Source: DTU015 sp012837895 (GTDB lineage: Bacteria > Bacillota > Sulfobacillia > Fermentithermobacillales > Fermentithermobacillaceae). Taken from it: DNA of 64,000 nucleotides. Positions within the stretch are counted from its first letter, which is position 1, and every line of letters begins with the position of its first letter. A program made the translations under genes and the position numbers. The notes under the pieces were generated by a model. The model was not told where the DNA came from. It worked only from the letters and a program-made list of their open reading frames with translations, and made no database searches. Location: assembly GCA_050952085.1 (NCBI GenBank), contig JBMNKH010000002.1:62001-126000 (forward strand), read 5' to 3'. Shown piece by piece: positions 33,450 to 42,599 of this stretch.

Positions 33450-34571
33450 CTACCGGTTGGCATACCGGGAAATATTCAGCAGTACACCTGCAGACAAGAG
33501 GCTCATCAGGAGGGATGAACCTCCGTAACTCACAAACGGCAGTGTTATGCCTGTAATAGGGAGTGAGCCTGTGGCCACGCCAATATTGACGACAGCCTGC
33601 AGCGTGATTACGGTACTGAACCCTGCAGCTAGCAGGCACGAGTACCTATCAGGTGCAGCCATGGCGGTCCTGTAGCCCCTCCATGCAAGAGTAAAAAACA
33701 GCAGTAATACCAGGGCAGTCCCGAAAAATCCAAGTTCTTCGCCAATCACGGCGAATATGAAGTCAGTATCAGGCTGGGGAAGGTAAGACCATTTCTGGCG
33801 TGAATAGCCCACACCGGTGCCGAAGGGGCCGCCGGATCCTAAAGCATAAAGCGCTTGTATTATCTGCCAACCAGACCCGGTGGGATCTTTCCATGGATCG
33901 AGAAAGGCCAGAAAACGGTTCCTACGGTAGTCCTCAGACATGATCGCGAAGTAAAGAAGGGGCATCGCAGCCAAGCCTAAGAAGGTCAGATGAAAAAGGT
34001 TTGCTCCTGCGATGTACAGCACCACTACGGCTGCTCCGGCAATGGTAACTGCAGTTCCCAGGTCGGGCTCGAGCAAGATGAGCCCGAAAGTGATGCCCAG
34101 GGCTACAAGGTAGGGCCCAAGCCCTTTGACTAATTGCCGGATTTTCTCCTTGGTGCGGGCAAGATTGTCTGCCAAGAACAGGATCGTGGTGAGCTTGGCC
34201 ACCTCTGCCGGCTGAAACCCGAGACTTCCAATACCTAACCAACGTCTTGCCCCATCTCTCATTTCCCCAGCACCAGGAATCAGGACCAGGATCAAAAGCA
34301 CAAGGGACAAGATATACGCATAAGGGATGAGATTCCTGTAGCGCCAACAGTCATAGTTCATCAAGAAGTACATGCCGGTTAATCCTAACCCAGCCCATAT
34401 GCTTTGCCTGAACAAGTAGTGGTACGGGTGCCCGAAGAATCGGATGGACTTGACCATGCTTGCCGAAAACACCATGATTATCCCAAGGGCAACCAGTGTA
34501 AGCACGGTGAAAAACAGGATGTAATCAGGGTCTCCCCTCCGTACAATACCCTGTGCCCTCTTTCTTCTCAC
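33450..34571 (-). CDS. ftsW: FtsW/SpoVE-type peptidoglycan glycosyltransferase (SEDS)
   Basis: About 373 aa, ten predicted membrane helices. SEDS-family polymerase working with a class B PBP. Seen: GARRWLGIGSLGFQPAEVAKL, ILLEPDLGTA, the FLAFLDPWKDPTGSGWQIIQALYALGSGG region (blocks) and the C-terminal PFVSYGGSSLL. A longer frame reaches 34676, but its extra residues overlap mraY and look non-coding; GTG 34571 begins VRRKRAQGIVRRGDPDY and follows GGGTGG. Whether it serves vegetative division, sporulation or both cannot be told; this is the only SEDS gene in the window. Confidence 0.93.
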   Translation of the reverse strand: MRRKRAQGIVRRGDPDYILFFTVLTLVALGIIMVFSASMVKSIRFFGHPYHYLFRQSIWAGLGLTGMYFLMNYDCWRYRNLIPYAYILSLVLLILVLIPGAGEMRDGARRWLGIGSLGFQPAEVAKLTTILFLADNLARTKEKIRQLVKGLGPYLVALGITFGLILLEPDLGTAVTIAGAAVVVLYIAGANLFHLTFLGLAAMPLLYFAIMSEDYRRNRFLAFLDPWKDPTGSGWQIIQALYALGSGGPFGTGVGYSRQKWSYLPQPDTDFIFAVIGEELGFFGTALVLLLFFTLAWRGYRTAMAAPDRYSCLLAAGFSTVITLQAVVNIGVATGSLPITGITLPFVSYGGSSLLMSLLSAGVLLNISRYANR

Positions 34572-34588
34572 TAGGAACCACCCCTGAT

Positions 34589-35578
34589 CTATACATATGC
34601 CATTGAAGCGATCCCAAGGATCGCCCCGGCAAGAGCAACAAACCAGAACACATACACAATGCGTTTTTCGCTCCATCCAATCAGTTCAAAGTGATGGTGT
34701 ATGGGGGTCATCTTGAAAATCCGTTTTCCGAACACCTGAAACGAGAACACTTGCAGCATTACTGAAATCACTTCTATGAGTGGCACCAGCGCTATGAAAG
34801 GCAGTATCAGTTCGGTTCTGGTTGCAATCGCGAATCCTGCCACGAGCCCTCCTAAGGCCAGGGCGCCTGTATCCCCCATAAACACTTTGGCAGGATTGTA
34901 ATTATGCACGAGAAATCCGAGGAGTGCCCCAACTGAAACCAGGGCAAGTCCGGTCAGATTTGAAAGATCCGCCCTGCCTACAGCCTTAGCGTATCCATCA
35001 GCTACGAACGCGTAGGCCCCCAAGCTGGCTGCGGCTACTCCTGTCGCCAAACCGTCAAGCCCGTCAGCCAGGTTCATACCATTGCCTGTTCCTACAATCA
35101 GCACTATACCCAGGACAGGATACAGTATGCCCAGGTCAAGGAGGTTGCCTGAAAAAGGAAATATGACGCCAGAGCTCCTGTCCACAAAGAAATACATGAA
35201 CAAGGCCGCGAACAGCACCTGGAGCGCCATTTTCTCCCTTGCCCTCAAGCCCAGGGAGCGGCCCAGGCGGATTTGCCTGTAATCATCGATAAAGCCAATG
35301 AGTCCGTATGCCAGCATAAGCCCTAGGATCAGTATCTCCTCACGGGTTGGCCGGGTTCTTTCCAATGCGAAAAACCCGGTGCGGGAAAGAATGATGGCCA
35401 ACATGAACATGAACCCCCCCATTGTGGGCGTTCCAGATTTTTTCTTATGCGTCTGTGGGCCTTCTTCCCTAATGTGTTGTCCGAACTTAAGCTCCCTCAG
35501 TTTGGGGATCAACCAGTAGCCAGATAACGCTGAAAGTATGAATCCCGGGAGCAAATACTGCACCAGTAACTTCAACAT
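34589..35578 (-). CDS. mraY: Phospho-N-acetylmuramoyl-pentapeptide-transferase
   Basis: 329 aa. Polytopic membrane enzyme making lipid I from UDP-MurNAc-pentapeptide and undecaprenyl phosphate. Signatures: KKSGTPTMGGFMFM, FIDDYRQIR, NGMNLADGLDGLATG, VFMGDTGALALGG, and MTPIHHHFELIGWSEKRIV. These contain the catalytic aspartates and HHH motif. ATG 35578 follows GGAGATGACCC; it overlaps murF by 7 bases. murD, which normally comes next, is absent and ftsW follows directly. Confidence 0.97.
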   Translation of the reverse strand: MLKLLVQYLLPGFILSALSGYWLIPKLRELKFGQHIREEGPQTHKKKSGTPTMGGFMFMLAIILSRTGFFALERTRPTREEILILGLMLAYGLIGFIDDYRQIRLGRSLGLRAREKMALQVLFAALFMYFFVDRSSGVIFPFSGNLLDLGILYPVLGIVLIVGTGNGMNLADGLDGLATGVAAASLGAYAFVADGYAKAVGRADLSNLTGLALVSVGALLGFLVHNYNPAKVFMGDTGALALGGLVAGFAIATRTELILPFIALVPLIEVISVMLQVFSFQVFGKRIFKMTPIHHHFELIGWSEKRIVYVFWFVALAGAILGIASMAYV

Positions 35579-36975
35579 GGGTCATCTCCTGTCATGCGAT
35601 TGTTCAAGTCCAAGAGAAAATCAACCAGCCATTCGAGTTCAAACCCCCTGGAAGCTTTAACCAGACAAGTATCTCCACGCTCGATCAATTCAGACAGAAA
35701 ACCGGTGGAACTCTCTTTGTCGGGAAACCATGACGATGAAAAACCTTGTGCGGTTGCCCCTTCGTCCCAACCCTGTTTGATATAACTGCTGAGCGGGCCT
35801 ATTGCCACAAGCGCGTCAGCTTTTTTCCTTGCGTACCTGCCCACCTCAAGATGGGCGGCAGGTCCGTACCCGCCCATCTCGAGCATGTCGCCTAAAACAG
35901 CTATTTTTCTGCCCTTTCCCAGCGATTCCAGGAGATCCAGGGCAGCCTCCATAGACTTGACGCTGGCGTTATAGGCGTCGTTTATTATCGTAAGGTGTTT
36001 CTCCCTTATCACTTCCAGCCGCATCGGGCTCAAAGAAACACTGAGCAAGCCTTGGGCAATTTCCTCTGCCGAGAGGCCCAGTTCAAACCCTATGGCAATC
36101 GCTGCCAGGGCATTTTGGACTTGATGTAGGCCAGGCAACTCTAACTCAAAACAGAACTGCCTGCCTCTGTAGCTCACTTTGAACCGGGTGAAACCACTGT
36201 CAGAACTTTCAATATCATACCCAGCACAGTCAGCTTCTGGACTAAACCCGTAGGTGATCAATTTACATTTGGCATGCTTCCCTGCACCCCGTACCATTTC
36301 GTTATCATGGCAAATCACTGCAAGGCCATTAGCAGGCAAGCTTTCCAAGAGCTCAGCCTTGGCCATGGCTATTTCGTTGAGACTACCTAATACTCCGATG
36401 TGTGAAGCTGAAATATCAGTTAGCACGCCAATCTTGGGTCTTGCAATGCTGCAGAGTTCTCTGATTTCGCCCCTGGCCCTCATAGCCATCTCAAGTACCG
36501 AGTACTCATAGCCTGGCTCCATACCCAAGATTGCCAGGGGAAGCCCAATGTGTGAATTAAGATTGCCTGGATTCTTGTAGGTCCTGAACTTCTGATTAAG
36601 CACCGCACCAATCAGGTCTTTTGTGCTTGTCTTGCCCACACTTCCGGTGATGCCTATCACTGTCACATCAAGACGGCTCATGTGGAAAACTGCAAGGTCA
36701 GCCAGGGCGTCAACAGTGGAATCCACCAATACAAGGCCGAAAGCCTGGTCGGGGATTGCCACGGGACGTTGGACCAACGCCCCTATCGCCCCTTTAGAAG
36801 CGGCGGCAGCCACGAAATCATGGCCGTCTGCCCTCTGTCCTTGTATGGCGCAAAACAGCGCTCCGGAAACACCTTGCCGGGAATCAATAGCAACACCTGA
36901 TGCACGGGAGCAAGGATTGCCCTGCAAGAGCTTTCCCCCTGTGATCCGGGCGATTTCACCTAACGTGTAGTTCAA
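35572..36975 (-). CDS. murF: UDP-N-acetylmuramoyl-tripeptide--D-alanyl-D-alanine ligase
   Basis: About 467 aa. Adds D-Ala-D-Ala to UDP-MurNAc-tripeptide. Seen: SRQGVSGALFCAIQGQRADGHDF (blocks), ATP loop GITGSVGKTSTKDLI, NPGNLNSHIGLP, NDAYNASVKSMEAAL, and VLGDMLEMG. TTG 36981 is the first start, but TTG 36975 has better spacing (7 bases) from AAGGGAGAG and yields MNYTLGEIARITGG. Confidence 0.96.
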   Translation of the reverse strand: MNYTLGEIARITGGKLLQGNPCSRASGVAIDSRQGVSGALFCAIQGQRADGHDFVAAAASKGAIGALVQRPVAIPDQAFGLVLVDSTVDALADLAVFHMSRLDVTVIGITGSVGKTSTKDLIGAVLNQKFRTYKNPGNLNSHIGLPLAILGMEPGYEYSVLEMAMRARGEIRELCSIARPKIGVLTDISASHIGVLGSLNEIAMAKAELLESLPANGLAVICHDNEMVRGAGKHAKCKLITYGFSPEADCAGYDIESSDSGFTRFKVSYRGRQFCFELELPGLHQVQNALAAIAIGFELGLSAEEIAQGLLSVSLSPMRLEVIREKHLTIINDAYNASVKSMEAALDLLESLGKGRKIAVLGDMLEMGGYGPAAHLEVGRYARKKADALVAIGPLSSYIKQGWDEGATAQGFSSSWFPDKESSTGFLSELIERGDTCLVKASRGFELEWLVDFLLDLNNRMTGDDPC

Positions 36976-36989
36976 CGCCAAACTCTCCC

Positions 36990-38495
36990 TTATTCCACAG
37001 TTTGCCTGTTTCTGGCTGCGATTGCTTTGGCAGCTTCCTCAAAGTCATCAAAATGAACAGTCCTGTCTGCAAACACCTGGTAAGTCTCATGTCCCTTACC
37101 TGCTATTACCACAACATCTCCCTGTTGTGCCAGGGAAATCGCGGTGTAAATGGCCTCCCTGCGATCTTGTATGCGTAAATAAGATATGCCGGCTTTCTCC
37201 TCCTGGGCTTCGAGAATCCCCGACTCCACCTGGTCCAATATATCATCCGGGTTTTCAGTACGCGGATTGTCATTGGTTATCACGACTACATCTGCAAGCT
37301 CCCCGGCTATCCGCCCCATTACCGGACGTTTGCCCTTGTCACGATCCCCCCCGCACCCGAACACTGCGATCACGCGGTTGTCAGCCACATCCCTTGCGGT
37401 CACAAGGATATCCCGGAGGCTTTCAGGGGTATGGGCGTAATCCACCCAAACTGTAAAATCGTGAGTTCCCGGGACCGGTTCTGCCCTGCCCCGCACTGCA
37501 TCCAAGTCCGACAATGCTTGGGCCACCGAATCAAGCGCCATGCCCATGCCAAGACCCACTGCACTTGCTGCAAGGCTGTTCTGGATGTTGAACATGCCTG
37601 GCAGTCTTATCTGCACCTCTTGCCGTTTCCCTTCAAAGCACAAGGTGAACCGGCTATGCCTGGGCCCTGTTTCAGGATCACATGCCCTTATGTCTGCGTT
37701 TTCTGAAAACCCGTATGTAATAACCCTCGTCTCCCTATCCGGGATGAAATGCTCCCAATAGGGATCGTCCCTGTTCAGGACAGCAAACGGGGCATGAGGC
37801 CCCCGGCCTTGCCTAAGCATGTTGAACAACTTAGCTTTGGCGTCAACATAGTTTTCCATTGTCTGATGGAAGTCTAGATGATCGGTGCCTATGTTTGTGA
37901 ACACAGCTATATCAAAATTGACATGAGCTACCCTATGAAGCGCCAAAGCATGGGACGACACCTCCATGGCCATGGCAGTACAGCCCTTGTCGACCATCTC
38001 CCGTTGCAGGCTGAGAAGGTCTGAAGCTTCGGGAGTGGTGCGCTCGACAGGCCTTATTTCCTCTGCGACGATGTTGTGCAGGGTACCTACAAGCCCGGTC
38101 TCGTGTCCCATGCTTTCGAGTACTTGCTTTACCATGTGGCAAACTGTAGTTTTTCCTTTTGTACCGGTTATCCCGGCAACCAGGAGAGTGCTGCTCGGAT
38201 CCCTGTAGAACTTGCATGCAAGATGGGACAAGGCAAACCGGGAATCCCTCACAACTGCCAGGCCCTTGCCCGGTGGGACCTGGACATGCTCCTCCACCAC
38301 AACGCCGCTTGCGCCCCTGGCAAATGCATCATGTACAAAGGCATGCCCGTCCAGTTTGAACCCTTTGATTGCTACAAATAGGTAGCCCTCTTGTACATTA
38401 CGCGAATCATATGTAATCCCTCTTACATGGCAATCACGCCTTAGACCGGCGCTGTCCAACCCTGTCAACAAGTACGATAACAGCATGCCATGCAC
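36990..38495 (-). CDS. murE: UDP-N-acetylmuramoyl-L-alanyl-D-glutamate--2,6-diaminopimelate ligase
   Basis: 501 aa. Adds the third stem-peptide residue. ATP loop GITGTKGKTTVCHMV, TTPEASDL, and ITNDNPRTENP. The DNPR motif is the marker of meso-diaminopimelate enzymes, in contrast to the lysine type, so the wall is probably of the DAP type. It lies between the spoVD-type PBP and murF. ATG 38495 has AGAGGTGC just before it. Confidence 0.96.
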   Translation of the reverse strand: MHGMLLSYLLTGLDSAGLRRDCHVRGITYDSRNVQEGYLFVAIKGFKLDGHAFVHDAFARGASGVVVEEHVQVPPGKGLAVVRDSRFALSHLACKFYRDPSSTLLVAGITGTKGKTTVCHMVKQVLESMGHETGLVGTLHNIVAEEIRPVERTTPEASDLLSLQREMVDKGCTAMAMEVSSHALALHRVAHVNFDIAVFTNIGTDHLDFHQTMENYVDAKAKLFNMLRQGRGPHAPFAVLNRDDPYWEHFIPDRETRVITYGFSENADIRACDPETGPRHSRFTLCFEGKRQEVQIRLPGMFNIQNSLAASAVGLGMGMALDSVAQALSDLDAVRGRAEPVPGTHDFTVWVDYAHTPESLRDILVTARDVADNRVIAVFGCGGDRDKGKRPVMGRIAGELADVVVITNDNPRTENPDDILDQVESGILEAQEEKAGISYLRIQDRREAIYTAISLAQQGDVVVIAGKGHETYQVFADRTVHFDDFEEAAKAIAARNRQTVE

Positions 38496-38527
38496 CTCTG
38501 CTTAACCTGAAAACTGGCGCCTGGAGT

Positions 38528-40627
38528 TCAGTCCCCTGCAGGTGCTTCGCCCACATCCATCCTGAAAGTAGCGTTAACCATAGATCCTTTGGGAACAAAG
38601 CTCCCGGCAGGGGGGTCCTGTGATACACAGAAACCCTTCCCCTGGGCGCTTAGGGATAATCCGGCATCCACCAATTTGGCCCTGGCCTGGGTCAATCCTA
38701 GACCAATGATCGAAGGAATCCTGACCATTCCCTCCCCTGGTTCTTCCTCATCTTCCGTGTATAATATCACATTTGTGTCTCTCAACACTCTCGCTCCGGC
38801 AACCGGGAACTGGGATACTACAGTGGTTCCCAGTCCGTCAATTCTGCCCGACAACCCACTTTCGCGCAGTTCAGCTTGGGCTGCAGCTACATCTTTCCCC
38901 ACCAGATCAGGCACGATTACTGTCTCCTGTTCAGTCACATCAACCGGTTCTTCCTGAGGCGGTATTTCAAGGTATCGCAAAATGTCCCTCATGGCTGCTG
39001 AGAAAACAGGGGCAGCCACGACGCCTCCGTAGTATTCTCCCTTTGGTTCGTCGATCATCACAAGCAAGACCAGCTTGGGATCGTTTGCGGGAGCAAAGCC
39101 TGCAAAGGATGCTATATATTTGCCTTCAGCTATTTTGCCGCCTACAACCTTGTTTGACGTACCGGTCTTGCCTGCAAGGCGGTAGCCTGGCACGTACGCA
39201 GCTTTGCCTGTGCCGTCTGATACCACCTTTTCAAGAGCGATTCTCAGTTCTTCTGCCGTCCTGGACGAAATCACCTGCCTCACAGGTTCATAGTGCTTGG
39301 TTTCCACTACATTACCGTTATTGTCTGTCACTTCCTTGACAATATGAGGTACTACCATGTGGCCCCCGTTGGCTATCGCAGCCAAGGACGAGACAATCTG
39401 CATGGGAGTAGTCTGTAGTGTCTGCCCGTAAGACATTACTGCCAGGTCAATCGGCTTAGCGCTTTCCTCAGGGACAATTATCCCGCTGGCTTCGCCTGGC
39501 AGATCAATACCTGTGGAAGATGTCATACCGAACAGTTCTACGTACTTGTAGAAATCCTCAGTCCCGGTCCTTTGTGCTATCTGCACAAACCCTATATTGC
39601 ATGAATTCTGGATAACTTCATAAAACGTCTGGCTACCATGGCCTTCTGTCCTGTGGCAGTACAGCGTGTCCGGTCCCACCCGCATAGAGCCGCCGCAATA
39701 GAATGTATCCGCCGGGCTTACAGCGCTGCTTTCAAGGGCAGCAGCGGCAGTTATGGGTTTGAAGGTAGAACCTGGGGGGAACGAGTCGGTGATCGCCCTG
39801 ATTCTACGGTTTTCAGCCGGGTATTCGTCGTACTTGTTGGGATCGTACTCGGGGCGGATTGCAAGGGCCAGTATCTCACCGTTTGAAGGGTCCATGGCGA
39901 TAATCAGCCCGCCTTCAGCATTGGTTTCTTTGACTTTAGCCTCAAGTTCGCGTTCGGCTATGAACTGGATCACTTCGTCGATTGTAAGCACCAGATTCTT
40001 GCCCTGGACAGCAGGCACATAGCCTTTTTGGGAATGAGGCAGTTCTTCGCCTATAGCGTCTACTTCAACGGTGAACTTGCCTTCGATTCCGCTCAAGGTC
40101 CTGTCATATTCGTATTCCAATCCTTCCAGGCCGTCATTGTCTATTCCCACAATGCCCAGCACATGGGCAAGCAAACTGCCCTTAGGCCATACCCGCAAGG
40201 ACTCTTGGGTAAAGCCTATACCGGGAAGTCTGAGTTGCTTGACCTGCCTCGCGATATCATCGGGCACCTTACGCTTGATCCATTCAAACGCAGTATTTCT
40301 GGTCAGGATTGACATAAGCGTGTCGTACTTCATGCCCAAGATGTCTGACAAAGCCCTGGCTGCCTCTGAAGGATCTTTGATCTGGGCGGGGATTGCATAC
40401 AATGATTCTACATCAATGCTAAAAGCAAGCTCATGGCCATTGCGGTCATAAATAACACCGCGCCTGGGTTGAATGGGGATGTCTTGCATCCTCATATCCA
40501 AAGCTTGCTGCCCAAGCTCTCCTGCCCAGATGAACTGGACGTAGATCACACGTACCATTAGAAGCAAAAAACATGCGCCAACCAGGCCCAGTACCGTTCC
40601 AACCCGCTTGCGGGCCAAGACCCCCAT
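38528..40627 (-). CDS. spoVD: Class B penicillin-binding protein with two PASTA domains (SpoVD/FtsI type)
   Basis: 699 aa. One N-terminal membrane helix (~10-30), a PBP dimer domain (IPIQPRRGVIYDRNGHELA), then a transpeptidase with SxxK in PPGSTFKPI, SxN in NSCNIGF and KTG in AGKTGTSNK. Two PASTA repeats end the protein (VIVPDLVGKDVAAAQAEL; MVRIPSIIGLGLTQARAKL). Two PASTA repeats occur in division PBPs of Gram-positives and one in many SpoVD; as the only class B PBP in the cluster it may serve division, spore cortex or both. ATG 40627 follows GGAGAATAGCT. Confidence 0.93.
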   Translation of the reverse strand: MGVLARKRVGTVLGLVGACFLLLMVRVIYVQFIWAGELGQQALDMRMQDIPIQPRRGVIYDRNGHELAFSIDVESLYAIPAQIKDPSEAARALSDILGMKYDTLMSILTRNTAFEWIKRKVPDDIARQVKQLRLPGIGFTQESLRVWPKGSLLAHVLGIVGIDNDGLEGLEYEYDRTLSGIEGKFTVEVDAIGEELPHSQKGYVPAVQGKNLVLTIDEVIQFIAERELEAKVKETNAEGGLIIAMDPSNGEILALAIRPEYDPNKYDEYPAENRRIRAITDSFPPGSTFKPITAAAALESSAVSPADTFYCGGSMRVGPDTLYCHRTEGHGSQTFYEVIQNSCNIGFVQIAQRTGTEDFYKYVELFGMTSSTGIDLPGEASGIIVPEESAKPIDLAVMSYGQTLQTTPMQIVSSLAAIANGGHMVVPHIVKEVTDNNGNVVETKHYEPVRQVISSRTAEELRIALEKVVSDGTGKAAYVPGYRLAGKTGTSNKVVGGKIAEGKYIASFAGFAPANDPKLVLLVMIDEPKGEYYGGVVAAPVFSAAMRDILRYLEIPPQEEPVDVTEQETVIVPDLVGKDVAAAQAELRESGLSGRIDGLGTTVVSQFPVAGARVLRDTNVILYTEDEEEPGEGMVRIPSIIGLGLTQARAKLVDAGLSLSAQGKGFCVSQDPPAGSFVPKGSMVNATFRMDVGEAPAGD

Positions 40628-40652
40628 AGCTATTCTCCTCTGCTATCGCCGG

Positions 40653-41090
40653 TTATTGCAAGCCTTTGGCCACAGCTACGCTGTCCTTCATAAACTCAGC
40701 TATGCGGCTCAACCATGCGAATATACCTTGGGTGGCTGGCTCGGCGGCAGCATAAGTCTCTTCTCTGACAGGTTGGTCCTCTCCAGGGCCGGTATTCACA
40801 ACCACTGACTTGACCTGCTCGGGCTCGACCATTCCAAGGAGGTTACGTGCTTGAGCTTCTATGAATGACAGCGATTCCATTGATGCTACAGTCCGCTTCA
40901 AGTCTTCATTGCGCAGCTTCAAATCGTGAAGGTGTTTTTCCATGCGCCTTACTTCCTGGTTTAGGTGAGCTACTCTTGCAGGCTGGCATACCAGCATTAC
41001 GCCGGCGATGACAACAGCTATGAAATATATCAGTCCGGCTATTTGTATTGAATAAGTTTTTCTAGGTGCGAATTCAGCATTTCTTATCAT
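40653..41090 (-). CDS. ftsL: FtsL-type cell division protein
   Basis: 145 aa. Short basic N-terminus, one membrane helix (~17-36) and a leucine-zipper-like coiled coil (~40-80; HLNQEVRRMEKHLHDLKLRNEDLK). The last ~60 residues are Glu/Pro-rich and probably disordered. Assigned by architecture and position between rsmH and the PBP gene, since FtsL sequences are poorly conserved. ATG 41090 lies behind GGGGGAAAGAAGCCG and overlaps the rsmH end by 17 bases. Confidence 0.85.
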   Translation of the reverse strand: MIRNAEFAPRKTYSIQIAGLIYFIAVVIAGVMLVCQPARVAHLNQEVRRMEKHLHDLKLRNEDLKRTVASMESLSFIEAQARNLLGMVEPEQVKSVVVNTGPGEDQPVREETYAAAEPATQGIFAWLSRIAEFMKDSVAVAKGLQ

Positions 41091-42018
41091 CGGCTTCTTT
41101 CCCCCAACATCCCTGGCTTTGTATTACCCGTAGTTTTGCGCTGCGCGAACGCGGGTTACGGGCAACTTCGGCTTTACCAGGCCGGATTACCTTCCTCGTT
41201 CTAACGAGGCCAGGGCCTCCTGCTTCGATTTGTTTGAAGGCTCTTTTTGCGATCCGGTCTTCCAACGAGTGATATGTAATCACTATGAGAACGCCCTCTG
41301 GCTCCAATAAACCAAAACACTGGCGTAGCGCCTCATCCAAGCGCGACAGTTCATCGTTGACCGCAATCCTCAGTGCTTGGAAAGTCTTCCTGGCGGGATG
41401 CAAGCTTCTGTATCTTGCCCTGGCAGGTATAGCGCTCTTTACTACATCCACCAAGTCGGCAGTGGTTTCGATTTGGCGCTTGTCCCTCTGTTCCACGATC
41501 GCCCGTGCGATTTGCCTGGAAAACCGTTCTTCCCCATATTCCCTGAGGATTCTCTCGATTTCCGCTTCACTCCAATAGGCCATGATATCCCTGGCAGTGC
41601 CTTCATCTTGAGGGTTCATACGCATATCCAGGGGCGCTTGGGCCCAGTATGAAAACCCCCGGTGTGCCTGGTCCAGTTGTCTTGATGAGACTCCCAGGTC
41701 AATGAGTATAGCGCTTACCCTGGGAACTCCAACCCGCGCCAGGTGCAGGTTCAGTTCCCTGTAGTCCCATTTACTCAAGTGAAACCTGCCCCGGAACTTA
41801 GTGCCAAGGCGTTTGCGGGCAACTGCTACAGCTTCGTCATCAATATCAATACCGAAAACGAAGGTGTTCTGTGTGTCAGCTAGTATTGCTTCTGAGTGCC
41901 CACCGTCGCCTACAGTACAGTCGACAACCACGCTTCTCTTGCGCTCATTAACAAAAGATAGCACTTCATCGACCATTACCGGTGTGTGATATATGGAACC
42001 GTTCAACTTCTCCATCAT
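41074..42018 (-). CDS. rsmH: 16S rRNA m4C1402 methyltransferase RsmH
   Basis: About 314 aa. SAM-dependent N4-methyltransferase of 16S rRNA C1402. Seen: HTPVMVDEVLSFV, the SAM loop VDCTVGDGGHSEAIL, LIDLGVSSRQLDQAHRGFSY (blocks), PLDMRMNP, and C-terminal VITYHSLEDRIAKRAFK with RSRSAKLRV. A longer frame to 42084 would lie inside mraZ; ATG 42018 overlaps the mraZ stop as ATGA and gives the standard N-terminus. Confidence 0.96.
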   Translation of the reverse strand: MMEKLNGSIYHTPVMVDEVLSFVNERKRSVVVDCTVGDGGHSEAILADTQNTFVFGIDIDDEAVAVARKRLGTKFRGRFHLSKWDYRELNLHLARVGVPRVSAILIDLGVSSRQLDQAHRGFSYWAQAPLDMRMNPQDEGTARDIMAYWSEAEIERILREYGEERFSRQIARAIVEQRDKRQIETTADLVDVVKSAIPARARYRSLHPARKTFQALRIAVNDELSRLDEALRQCFGLLEPEGVLIVITYHSLEDRIAKRAFKQIEAGGPGLVRTRKVIRPGKAEVARNPRSRSAKLRVIQSQGCWGKEADDKKC

Positions 42019-42461
42019 ATCCCCGCTACGCTTTCGGCCAAAACAGAGAATTCCGCCTCGAGGCCTAGCTTTGTCTCTTCCCAAGCATCTTTATCCCAAA
42101 TCTCAATTCTGCTCCCTACACCTAGTATGAACACGTCTTTGTTAAGGCCGGCGTAGTCGCGGAGATTCTGGGGGATTACAACCCTTCCTTGTTTGTCAGG
42201 TTCGGCTTCTGTGGCCCCTGAAAGAAAGTACCTGGTAAAATGCCGTGCATCCTTGCTACTTATCGGGATAGTCTTGAGTTTTTCCATTACTTGATCCCAT
42301 TCTTCAGGTGGATAAACAAAGAGACACTTGTCCAGGCCGCGGGCAACAATAAACTTGGGGCCCAGAGTCTCTCTGAACTTGGCAGGCAGGGCTATCCTGC
42401 CTTTGGCATCCAGGGTATGCAGGTATTCTCCTACGAAATTTGCACCACTCACTTGGGCCAC
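42015..42461 (-). CDS. mraZ: Transcriptional regulator MraZ
   Basis: 148 aa. AbrB-fold DNA-binding protein with two SpoVT-like halves: GEYLHTLDAKGRIALPAKFRE and AEPDKQGRVVIPQNLRDYAG. It is the first gene of the division and wall cluster and normally represses its own promoter. GTG 42461 directly follows GGGGAGAA; GTG 42452 is a possible alternative with wider spacing. MraZ-type repeats overlap this start region. Confidence 0.95.
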   Translation of the reverse strand: MAQVSGANFVGEYLHTLDAKGRIALPAKFRETLGPKFIVARGLDKCLFVYPPEEWDQVMEKLKTIPISSKDARHFTRYFLSGATEAEPDKQGRVVIPQNLRDYAGLNKDVFILGVGSRIEIWDKDAWEETKLGLEAEFSVLAESVAGI

Positions 42462-42481
42462 TTCTCCCCACTCTTCCCCAC
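42456..42481 (-). promoter_or_regulatory. Three MraZ-binding-type repeats
   Basis: On the minus strand GTGGGG (42481-42476), GTGGGG (42471-42466) and GTGGCC (42461-42456) recur with an exact 10-base period. This is the TGGGN-N5 pattern known for MraZ operators. They sit between the promoter and the mraZ start and overlap its ribosome-binding site, so binding could block transcription or initiation. Confidence 0.75.
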
Positions 42482-42492
42482 TTGAGTACTCT

Positions 42493-42520
42493 CTTCGCCA
42501 TATCTATCGGAAAATCCTTC
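42493..42520 (-). promoter_or_regulatory. Candidate sigma-H promoter of the mraZ cluster
   Basis: On the minus strand GAAGGATTT (42520-42512), 12 bases, then GGCGAAG (42499-42493). The first part fits the sigma-H -35 consensus RnAGGAwWW fully; the -10 fits RnnGAAT except for the last base. Sigma-H drives division and early sporulation genes in B. subtilis. No good sigma-A promoter is visible in this gap. Confidence 0.5.
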
Positions 42521-42542
42521 AAGTATGTGAGAAAATCTAATG

Positions 42543-42567
42543 AAAAAACCGCCACTTTGCGTGGCGG
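42543..42567 (-). terminator. Rho-independent terminator after the zinc-ribbon gene
   Basis: Minus-strand stem CCGCCAC/GTGGCGG (42567-42549) with a 5-base loop, followed by six T (42548-42543). It separates the zinc-ribbon gene from the mraZ cluster. Confidence 0.9.
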
Positions 42568-42599
42568 CAGTAGCAAACCGTCTTGAGGATTGCTCCGGG

